Source of the DNA: an uncultured Oscillospiraceae bacterium
GTDB lineage: Bacteria; Bacillota; Clostridia; Oscillospirales; Acutalibacteraceae
DNA length: 12,664 bases
Reading direction: 5' to 3'
Assembly: GCA_905193585.1 (NCBI GenBank)
Contig: CAJJPG010000046.1
Coordinates: 1 to 12,664 of the forward strand
The first letter of the stretch is position 1. Each line of letters opens with the position of its first letter. The notes below the pieces were generated by a model. The model was given only the letters and a program-made list of their open reading frames with translations. It made no database searches and was not told the DNA's origin. Below, one piece after another: positions 1-4,665 of this stretch. Position numbers and translations under genes: made by a program.

Positions 1-25
1 GCTTCTATTATACCATATGTACGTA

Positions 26-54
26 AAAAAGCCCAGCTTTTGCTGGACTTTTTC
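26..54 (-). terminator. Intrinsic terminator, best on the minus strand
   Basis: Read leftward, this is an 11-bp stem (AAAAGTCCAGC with GCTGGGCTTTT, one U-G wobble) around an AAAA loop, ending in a run of six T. Read rightward, the wobble becomes a C-A mismatch and the T-run is five. The hairpin is therefore better suited to ending a leftward transcript, such as one from the promoter at 163-191. It may also serve a rightward gene lying left of the window. Confidence 0.6.
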
Positions 55-62
55 GACAGGCT

Positions 63-97
63 GAAGCGCCAACCGAGAAATCGGTTGGCGCTTTTTT
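63..97 (+). terminator. Strong rightward intrinsic terminator (or hairpin inside a minus-strand RNA)
   Basis: A perfect 13-bp stem (left arm AAGCGCCAACCGA) closes on a GAAA loop and is followed by seven T on the plus strand. This is a textbook intrinsic terminator for a gene entering from the left edge of the window. Read leftward there is no T-run after the stem, so on the minus strand it would be an internal hairpin of the candidate small RNA rather than its end. Confidence 0.7.
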
Positions 98-108
98 TAT
101 GTCTTTTT

Positions 109-127
109 TTTCGCAGAGTTCGGCACT
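109..127 (+). repeat. Left 19-bp inverted repeat flanking the recombinase gene (candidate inversion site)
   Basis: The sequence TTTCGCAGAGTTCGGCACT is identical to the reverse complement of 1560-1578. Viewed as a tyrosine-recombinase core site it has a good left arm (TTTCGCAGAGT), a TCGGC spacer and a degenerate right arm (ACTAAATCAAA, against ACTCTGCGAAA in the partner). Because the two copies are inverted, recombination between them would flip 128-1559 rather than excise it. Confidence 0.75.
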
Positions 128-162
128 AAATCAAAAGCCTGTCTTCTGCCTATTACGGGTAA

Positions 163-191
163 ATTATAGCATAAGCCTTACAAAAATGCAA
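163..191 (-). promoter_or_regulatory. Near-consensus minus-strand promoter inside the putative invertible segment
   Basis: On the minus strand, -35 TTGCAT (191-186) and -10 TATAAT (168-163) are separated by exactly 17 nt, and the -10 is extended by TGC. This is one of the best promoter matches in the window. It fires leftward across the left inverted repeat toward 1. If 128-1559 were inverted it would fire rightward into the TetR/SipW cluster, with a leader of roughly 145 nt. Confidence 0.7.
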
Positions 192-288
192 GAGGGAAAA
201 CAAAAAACGGTAAATTTTTTTTGAAATTTATAATTCGCGATTGCGGAGAATGGCATTTTTTTGCAATTTGCCGATATTTAAAGCCTTT

Positions 289-312
289 GGGCAGTCAAAT
301 GAGCAGTCAAAT
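289..312 (+). repeat. Tandem 12-bp direct repeat upstream of the recombinase gene (candidate arm-type sites)
   Basis: GGGCAGTCAAAT (289-300) is followed directly by GAGCAGTCAAAT (301-312), differing at one base. The core GCAGTCAAA occurs again at 1479-1487, just after the recombinase stop codon. Short direct repeats flanking an integrase gene resemble arm-type sites bound by the N-terminal domain of lambda/Tn916-like integrases. The tandem pair also covers the -35 region of the recombinase promoter, so binding there could give autoregulation. Function is inferred. Confidence 0.5.
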
Positions 313-316
313 AGGC

Positions 317-327
317 TAAAATATAAT
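317..327 (+). promoter_or_regulatory. Possible promoter -10 of the recombinase gene
   Basis: TATAAT at 322-327, within TAAAATATAAT, lies 30 nt before the ATG at 358. No good -35 is present at 16-18 nt upstream; that position is filled by the GCAGTCAAAT repeat. The promoter may be weak or controlled by a protein binding the repeat. Confidence 0.4.
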
Positions 328-357
328 TCTGTTTAAAAAGAAAGGAAGATTTTGGAA

Positions 358-1473
358 ATGTCAAAAGGGGAAAACATATTTAAGCGTAAGGACGGACGTT
401 GGGAAGCAAGGTATATAAAGGCACGGGATATATCGGGCAAAATTATATACGGCTTTTGCTACGGCAAAACCTACCGCGAGGCAAAGGAAAAGGTAATTAA
501 ATGCAAAACAGAGGTATACGGCGGTGAAGTACCGCAGAAAGTACATGAGAAGCCGTCGTTTTCATTTTACTGCGGCGAATGGCTGCGGCTGAGAGCTCTG
601 AAAATCCGTGAGTCTACCTATATTAAGTACGAATCGGTGATTAAAAAGCATATAGAGCCGCATTTGGGCAAATTTAAGCCTTGCGAAATAACAACAGAAA
701 TTATAACCGAATTTACCGATACATTAAGTTTTGCAGAGGAACTTTCGCCGAAATCGGTGCATGATATTCTCGTTATACTGCATGGGATAATCAAATATGT
801 TTCGGCGGAATTTCACGATATTTTTAATAAACCCGAAATTAACTACCCGAAAAAAGAAAGGAAAGAAATGCGTGTTTTGTCTCCAACGGAGCAAAAGCTG
901 TTTGTGGATTATCTGCTTACAAACACAGACCCATGCAAATTCGGGCTGCTTTTGGCTTTGTTTACGGGAATACGCATAGGCGAGCTGTGCGCGCTGAAAT
1001 GGGATAACATTTCGCTGAACGATAAAACCGTGCGTATTGACAGCACAATGCAGAGGCTGCGCGACATGGATTGCCGAAACGAAAATAAAACAAAGGTGAT
1101 AATAGGCAGACCCAAAAGCGATACGTCTGCCAGAACTATTCCTATGACCGAAAACCTGACAAATCTGTGCCGACAAATGCTGCCTGACAGCGGCTCGGCG
1201 TATGTACTGACCGGAACCGCGGATTACATGGAGCCGCGCGCATTGCAGTACAGAGTTGGGAAATACACGCGGGATTGTGGGCTTTCGGGGGTGCATTGCC
1301 ATACCCTGCGCCATACATTCGCAACAAGAGCGGTTGAAGTGGGGTTTGAAATAAAATCGCTTTCCGAAATTTTAGGGCATGCCAATACCTCCATTACGCT
1401 TGAACGCTATGTTCATTCTTCAATGGAGCTTAAACGCGCAAATATGAATAAGCTGGCGGCAGCAGGATTTTAA
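358..1473 (+). CDS. Tyrosine recombinase / phage-type integrase
   Basis: Site-specific DNA recombinase of the tyrosine family, 371 aa, a normal full length for three-domain integrases. Numbered from the ATG at 358: an N-terminal arm-binding domain (about 1-60, with a KRKDGRWEARY beta-sheet signature), a SAM-like core-binding domain (about 68-155), and a C-terminal catalytic domain. The catalytic set is complete: R206 (TGIRIGE), K253 (GRPKSD), H315 and R318 (HTLRH), H341 (LGHA) and Y351 as the nucleophile. I prefer ATG 358 because AAGGAAG (342-348) sits 9 nt before it; an in-frame TTG at 352 would be only 3 nt away. No excisionase or other mobile-element gene is nearby. The exact 19-bp inverted repeat around the gene suggests it acts as a DNA invertase on its own segment. 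Alternatively it is a leftover of a decayed integrative element. Confidence 0.93.
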   Translation: MSKGENIFKRKDGRWEARYIKARDISGKIIYGFCYGKTYREAKEKVIKCKTEVYGGEVPQKVHEKPSFSFYCGEWLRLRALKIRESTYIKYESVIKKHIEPHLGKFKPCEITTEIITEFTDTLSFAEELSPKSVHDILVILHGIIKYVSAEFHDIFNKPEINYPKKERKEMRVLSPTEQKLFVDYLLTNTDPCKFGLLLALFTGIRIGELCALKWDNISLNDKTVRIDSTMQRLRDMDCRNENKTKVIIGRPKSDTSARTIPMTENLTNLCRQMLPDSGSAYVLTGTADYMEPRALQYRVGKYTRDCGLSGVHCHTLRHTFATRAVEVGFEIKSLSEILGHANTSITLERYVHSSMELKRANMNKLAAAGF

Positions 1474-1478
1474 AATGC

Positions 1479-1487
1479 GCAGTCAAA
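1479..1487 (+). repeat. Third copy of the GCAGTCAAA arm-type repeat
   Basis: GCAGTCAAA lies 5 nt after the recombinase stop codon, in the same orientation as the two tandem copies at 291-311. Repeats on both sides of the gene fit recombinase-binding sites, but a 9-mer match alone is modest evidence. Confidence 0.4.
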
Positions 1488-1551
1488 GCGGCTGATTTTA
1501 AATATATGATTATTCTAAAAACGCCCTTTTATCCGCTTTTGCGCGAGGTTG

Positions 1552-1578
1552 TTTCGCAGAGTGCCGAACTCTGCGAAA
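1552..1578 (+). repeat. Palindromic recombinase core-like site containing the right inverted repeat
   Basis: The arms TTTCGCAGAGT (1552-1562) and ACTCTGCGAAA (1568-1578) are perfect reverse complements around a GCCGA spacer. This is the 11-bp arm plus short spacer layout of tyrosine-recombinase core sites. Positions 1560-1578 are the exact reverse complement of 109-127. As RNA it would form an 11-bp hairpin between the recombinase gene and tetR; it is followed by CCTTTAATTAT rather than a clean T-run, so termination would be weak. Inversion would move the perfect palindrome to the left junction and leave an imperfect site here. Confidence 0.7.
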
Positions 1579-1676
1579 CCTTTAATTATACTAGGGCGGA
1601 CCGCCGCCGCTAAAGCCTGCGGTTTGCCTTTTTAAAGTCGATTTTTGTAGCAAGCGCTTAGGAAGGAGGGCAAAAA

Positions 1677-2288
1677 ATGCATTACAAAAAAGATTTGAAC
1701 GAGGAACGGAAACAGGAGCTTATGGACGCAACGGTAAGAATAATTGCCGAAAAGGGCCTTGAAAACACGGCTACAAACATGATTTGCTCTCTCAGCGGAA
1801 TTAACGTAGCCTACATATACCGCCTTTTTGAGAGTAAGGAAGATTTGATTGCCAAAACATTCGATAAAGCCGATACGGAATTTTTAAACACAATAATTGA
1901 AAATTTTCCTGTGCTTAAATACGACAGTATAGATTACGAAATGCGCTGTCGGGTTCTTTTTATGAAGTGCTGGAATTTTGTTATGGAGCGCCCGCAGGAG
2001 CTGACGTTTTACGTTCGGTATTATTATTCCTCGTCGTTTCAGAAGTATTCATATGCCGCGCATATGCAGCGGTATACGGCTCTTATTGAAAAAATGAAAA
2101 CCGCTTTTCCCGAAACGGTTGATGTGCGCGCGGTTCTGCACCATATTCTGGATACGCTTTTGGGCGAGGCAATGAAACAGATAAGCGATCCGCAGGAGAG
2201 CAATGAAAAGGCTGCCGAAAAAAGTTTTCAGCTGATTTTCAGCGTTGTTAAGGCCTATATTAAAAGCGAAAAAATAAAAGCGTGTTAA
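1677..2288 (+). CDS. TetR/AcrR-family transcriptional regulator
   Basis: DNA-binding repressor-type regulator, 203 aa, the usual TetR length. The N-terminal helix-turn-helix spans about residues 13-63 (DATVRIIAEKGLENTATNMI, then the recognition helix region GINVAYIYRLFESKEDL), a clear TetR_N signature. The C-terminal ligand-binding part (about 70-203) is all-helical and not specific enough to name an effector. The start follows GGAAGGAGG by 7 nt. It is the first gene of the surface-protein cluster, 24 nt before the next gene, and probably regulates it. The 8-bp palindrome at 1652-1659 is one possible binding site, not a demonstrated one. Confidence 0.92.
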   Translation: MHYKKDLNEERKQELMDATVRIIAEKGLENTATNMICSLSGINVAYIYRLFESKEDLIAKTFDKADTEFLNTIIENFPVLKYDSIDYEMRCRVLFMKCWNFVMERPQELTFYVRYYYSSSFQKYSYAAHMQRYTALIEKMKTAFPETVDVRAVLHHILDTLLGEAMKQISDPQESNEKAAEKSFQLIFSVVKAYIKSEKIKAC

Positions 2289-2312
2289 GCTACGGGCAAG
2301 GAGGCTGCGGCT

Positions 2313-3116
2313 ATGGAAAAACAAACAAAAAACAAAAAAATTAAAGTAATAATAATTTTGCTGTCGGTGCTGCTGGTATTAAGCCTTGTTGCCCTTGCGG
2401 CTGTGCTTGTGCGCAACAACCGTTCGCGCAGCGCGCCCGCCGCGGTTTCGGTGCCGGATAATCTTATAACCTCCGAAACAGATACCGTATCGGACATAGC
2501 TTCTTCCTCAGAAAGCGGCGCGTCGGAGAGTACACCTGAGAGCAGCAAAGCCCAAAATACAGCCGGGAGCGAAAAAGAAGAGAAAAAAGCCGCCGCTCTC
2601 AGCCTTTATAAGGGCAATTCGGAGGAAAACGAGCCGTTTAACGCAGGCAATATGTTCCCGGGAGACAGCGAGACAAAATATTTCCGTGTAAAAGTATCAT
2701 ATAACGGCACGGTTACGGTACATTACCGGGCGGACGTGCGCCCCGGGTATGAAAAATTAGCCGAAGTGCTTAAGGTGAAAATAACGCTGCTCACTACCGG
2801 CGAGGAAATGTATGACGGACTTATGAGGGATATGCCGCAGAGTGTGACTTATACCCTTAAATCGGAAAAGGATACGGAAGACGAGCTTTACTATGAAATA
2901 ACGGCGTATATTGATACGTCGGTCGGCAACGATTACCAGTATAAGGATTTAATTGCCGATTTCCGCTGGTGGGTGGAAGAAACCGGCAGCCTTATCCCGC
3001 CGAAAACCGGAGATACCTCTTCGGTTATTCCGTGGATCGCCGTCGCCGCGGTTTCGGGCTTGTTTACGGTAATTTTGATTTTCCGTCGGCGCAGGGAGGA
3101 AGAAGAAAATGCATAA
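2313..3116 (+). CDS. TasA-like surface protein with LPXTG-like sortase anchor
   Basis: Predicted secreted, wall-anchored protein of 267 aa; no named family recognised with certainty. In order: a basic N-terminus and hydrophobic segment (about 11-33); a low-complexity Ser/Glu/Lys linker (about 50-95); a probable beta-sandwich domain (about 105-222) with the pattern FPGDSETKYFRVKV...VTVHYRADV; a sorting signal IPPKTGD (228-234), a variant of LPXTG; a hydrophobic helix (about 237-257); and a basic then acidic tail (RRRREEEE). The PGD..F.V pattern recalls the TasA-like domain of the next protein. Its signal lacks the SipW-type motif. The start has AAGGAGG 8 nt upstream, and its stop overlaps the next start, implying coupled translation. 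A role as wall anchor or minor subunit of a TasA-like fibre is inferred. Confidence 0.75.
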   Translation: MEKQTKNKKIKVIIILLSVLLVLSLVALAAVLVRNNRSRSAPAAVSVPDNLITSETDTVSDIASSSESGASESTPESSKAQNTAGSEKEEKKAAALSLYKGNSEENEPFNAGNMFPGDSETKYFRVKVSYNGTVTVHYRADVRPGYEKLAEVLKVKITLLTTGEEMYDGLMRDMPQSVTYTLKSEKDTEDELYYEITAYIDTSVGNDYQYKDLIADFRWWVEETGSLIPPKTGDTSSVIPWIAVAAVSGLFTVILIFRRRREEEENA

Positions 3117-3654
3117 TTCCAAAACCGCTAAAAAACTTACCGGCGGCATAGCGGCAATCGTAATACTTGCAATTTGCCTTTGCTTTACCACATTCGCTTT
3201 GGTTTACGAAAGCGTGGCGGTAGAAAATAATCTTTTCAGAACCGGCGGTGTAAAAATCAACCTTAACGGCGGCGAGCCGGTAATACGCGAGCACGAATTC
3301 TTATTTGAGCCGGGAATGACGGTGAAAAAGAACTTCTTCATTGAAAACGAAAGTACATACGACGCATACTATAAAATTTATTTTTCCGATGTTTCGGGCG
3401 GGCTTGAAAACGTACTTGAAATAACCGTTTCCGACGGCGATAAGGTGCTTTATTCGGGCACGGCGAAAAGCCTGTCCGCCGAAAATGTAACGGCGGCGGA
3501 CGATTATCTGAAGCTGAAAGAGCGCAAGGACCTTACGGTTACTTTTCATTTTCCCGAGGAAAAGGGCAGCGAAACGCAAAACCTCGATTTAACATTTACT
3601 ATGTGCGCCGAGGCAACACAGACCAAAAACAACCCGAACAGGCTGTTTGATTAG
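3109..3654 (+). CDS. Small TasA/camelysin-like protein, likely SipW substrate
   Basis: Predicted secreted protein of 181 aa. It has a basic N-terminus, a hydrophobic core (about 12-28), and the pattern TTFALVYESVAVENNLFRTG (27-46) typical of SipW-dependent signal peptides of the TasA/CalY group, in which cleavage is followed by a short stretch ending in N.F..G. The mature part (about 47-175) is beta-rich with FEPGMTVKKNFFIENEST...YYKIYF, matching the TasA-type beta-sandwich. Family members form amyloid-like or donor-strand fibres in Bacillus biofilms. The ATG overlaps the end of the upstream gene by 8 nt, and the signal peptidase lies two genes downstream. It lacks the W-F-T-D variant seen in the larger substrate at 4666. 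The fibre role is inferred from family and context. Confidence 0.78.
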   Translation: MHNSKTAKKLTGGIAAIVILAICLCFTTFALVYESVAVENNLFRTGGVKINLNGGEPVIREHEFLFEPGMTVKKNFFIENESTYDAYYKIYFSDVSGGLENVLEITVSDGDKVLYSGTAKSLSAENVTAADDYLKLKERKDLTVTFHFPEEKGSETQNLDLTFTMCAEATQTKNNPNRLFD

Positions 3655-3667
3655 GAGTGCATAAGTT

Positions 3668-3889
3668 ATGAAAATTGCCGAGAACGATAAATGCGTGCTT
3701 TGCGGAAGGGACGCCGGCGTGCCGGCGGATATGCCGGTAAGCGAGCGTAAAAATTATGTTAAAGGCTGCGGTCAGCTTTGCGAGGATTGCTTTTACAGGT
3801 TATACCGTCGCCCTGATACTGATAGCACCGTATCAGACGAGGAAATGAAAACACTTTTAGAGCTTTGCACCGAGGAGATGCTGCAATGA
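3668..3889 (+). CDS. Small cysteine-rich (zinc-ribbon-like) protein, unknown function
   Basis: A 73-aa protein with no hydrophobic segment, so probably cytosolic. It carries C9-x2-C12 (KCVLCGR) and C38-x2-C41 (LCEDC) plus C34, the spacing of a small zinc ribbon or treble-clef knuckle. An acidic tail follows (about 50-73). I do not recognise a named family. It has an AGGAG site (3653-3657) overlapping the upstream stop, and its TGA overlaps the sipW start (ATGA), so it is probably translationally coupled to sipW. Its position between a fibre-like substrate and the signal peptidase suggests a regulatory or assembly role, but nothing in the sequence proves one. Confidence 0.75.
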   Translation: MKIAENDKCVLCGRDAGVPADMPVSERKNYVKGCGQLCEDCFYRLYRRPDTDSTVSDEEMKTLLELCTEEMLQ

Positions 3890-4602
3890 AAATTTTAAAA
3901 ATACTGCGCGCCGCTGCGGTGTGGCTTATAGTGGCGCTTGCCGCCTGTATGATGGTTTTCACGGTCGTATCGGTAGCTACTTTCGACCGTGCCGATCGCA
4001 ACCTTTTCGGCTATAAGGCGTTTATAGTTCTTTCCGACTCAATGAGCAAGACCGATTTTGGCGCCGGCGATCTTGTGCTTGTAAAGGCTGTTGACCCCGC
4101 AACCCTCAGGGAGGGCGACATTATCGCTTATACCTCCCAAAATTCAGCGAACTACGGCGAGACAGTAACGCATAAAATCCGTAAAATTACAACCGACGCA
4201 AACGGCGACCCCGGCTTTGTTACCTACGGTACCACCACCGATACCGATGATGAAACCATTGTAACATACCCCTATGTTTTGGGAAAGTATGAAAAGCATA
4301 TTCCGAAAGTCGGAACGTTTTTTCAGTTTTTGAAAACCACGCCCGGCTACATAGTTTGTATTCTTATTCCGTTTCTGCTCCTGATATTAAGCGAGGGCAT
4401 ACGCTGCATTCGCCTTTTCCGCAAATACAAAGCCGAGCAGCAGGCGGAGCTGCAAGCCGAAAGGGATAAAATCGAAGAAGAACGCGCCGAAACACAGCGC
4501 ATGATGCAGGAGCTTTTGCAAATGAAAGCGCAAATGGCGCAAAGCAACGGCGGCGAAACGCCGAAAACGGACGAAACACCGTCCGACACCACTACGGTGT
4601 AA
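3886..4602 (+). CDS. SipW-type (ER-type) signal peptidase I with C-terminal coiled coil
   Basis: Membrane serine protease that removes signal peptides from TasA-like proteins; 238 aa from the ATG at 3886. Topology: TM1 about 9-32, an extracytoplasmic catalytic domain (about 36-148), TM2 about 152-172, and a long cytosolic tail. The nucleophile is S52 in LSDSMS, and the general base is H96 (VTHKI) where ordinary bacterial type I enzymes have Lys, the hallmark of the SipW/archaeal/ER class. A region rich in Asp (119-122, DTDD) is the expected place for the third residue. The tail (about 178-238) is charged, predicted coiled coil (AEQQAELQAERDKIEEERAE), then Thr/Pro-rich. An upstream TTG (3865) is in frame but the GAGGAG at 3872-3877 fits the ATG. 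Neighbouring genes encode its likely substrates. Confidence 0.92.
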   Translation: MKILKILRAAAVWLIVALAACMMVFTVVSVATFDRADRNLFGYKAFIVLSDSMSKTDFGAGDLVLVKAVDPATLREGDIIAYTSQNSANYGETVTHKIRKITTDANGDPGFVTYGTTTDTDDETIVTYPYVLGKYEKHIPKVGTFFQFLKTTPGYIVCILIPFLLLILSEGIRCIRLFRKYKAEQQAELQAERDKIEEERAETQRMMQELLQMKAQMAQSNGGETPKTDETPSDTTTV

Positions 4603-4603
4603 T

Positions 4604-4618
4604 CACGGAAAATCCGTG
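4604..4618 (+). terminator. Small hairpin between sipW and the large TasA-like gene (possible attenuator)
   Basis: CACGGA and TCCGTG form a 6-bp stem with an AAA loop, 1 nt after the sipW stop, followed by CTTTACA rather than a T-run. It is too weak to be a full terminator but could reduce read-through or mark an mRNA processing site and so set the ratio of peptidase to substrate. Confidence 0.3.
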
Positions 4619-4665
4619 CTTTACATATTGTCATTGAAAATATTAAATAAGGAGGTAAAACAACA

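Larger units (their letters stand above)
27..156 (-). ncRNA. Candidate structured small RNA, about 130 nt
   Basis: No coding sequence is visible here. A near-consensus minus-strand promoter (163-191) would start transcription near 156, and the terminator at 26-54 fits the end of such a transcript. Between them the RNA could pair GACAGGCT (minus strand, 143-136) with AGCCTGTC (62-55), enclosing the 13-bp hairpin at 63-97. A short GCAGA/TCTGC match would cross this pairing as a possible pseudoknot. The left 19-bp inverted repeat (109-127) lies inside the RNA. I recognise no known family (not SRP, tmRNA or an obvious riboswitch). The 8-bp pairing could be chance. The promoter and terminator are the strongest evidence; the RNA itself is inferred. 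Confidence 0.4.
1474..1676. other. Intergenic leader of the TetR/SipW cluster, no convincing promoter
   Basis: The gap holds the third GCAGTCAAA repeat, the core-like palindrome, an isolated TATACT (1587-1592) with no -35 partner (CCGAAC at 17 nt), an 8-bp palindrome AAGCGCTT (1652-1659) that might be an operator half, and a strong ribosome binding site (GGAAGGAGG, 1661-1669) ahead of tetR. In this orientation I find no complete promoter reading into tetR. Expression would depend on read-through from the recombinase gene, on an unrecognised promoter, or on inversion. Confidence 0.5.

Noticed and set aside
7..12. Minus-strand TGGTATAAT at the left edge as a promoter for a leftward gene
   Set aside because: It has an extended -10 but no acceptable -35 at 16-18 nt, and the gene it would serve is outside the window.
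229..234. Plus-strand TATAAT upstream of the recombinase gene
   Set aside because: No -35 element at the right distance; the region is simply AT-rich.
724..1314. 196-aa minus-strand open frame inside the recombinase gene
   Set aside because: It lies entirely antisense to a gene with complete catalytic motifs, has no ribosome binding site and no recognisable domain.
109..1578. attL/attR pair of an integrated mobile element
   Set aside because: Excision needs direct repeats. The long match is inverted; only an 11-bp arm is shared in direct orientation (109-119 and 1552-1562), and no cargo or excisionase gene is present. Not fully excluded as the relic of such an element.
4620..4648. TTTACA and TTAAAT spaced by 17 nt before the beta-helix gene as an internal promoter
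   Set aside because: The -10 matches only 4 of 6 and the start would fall within a few bases of the ribosome binding site.
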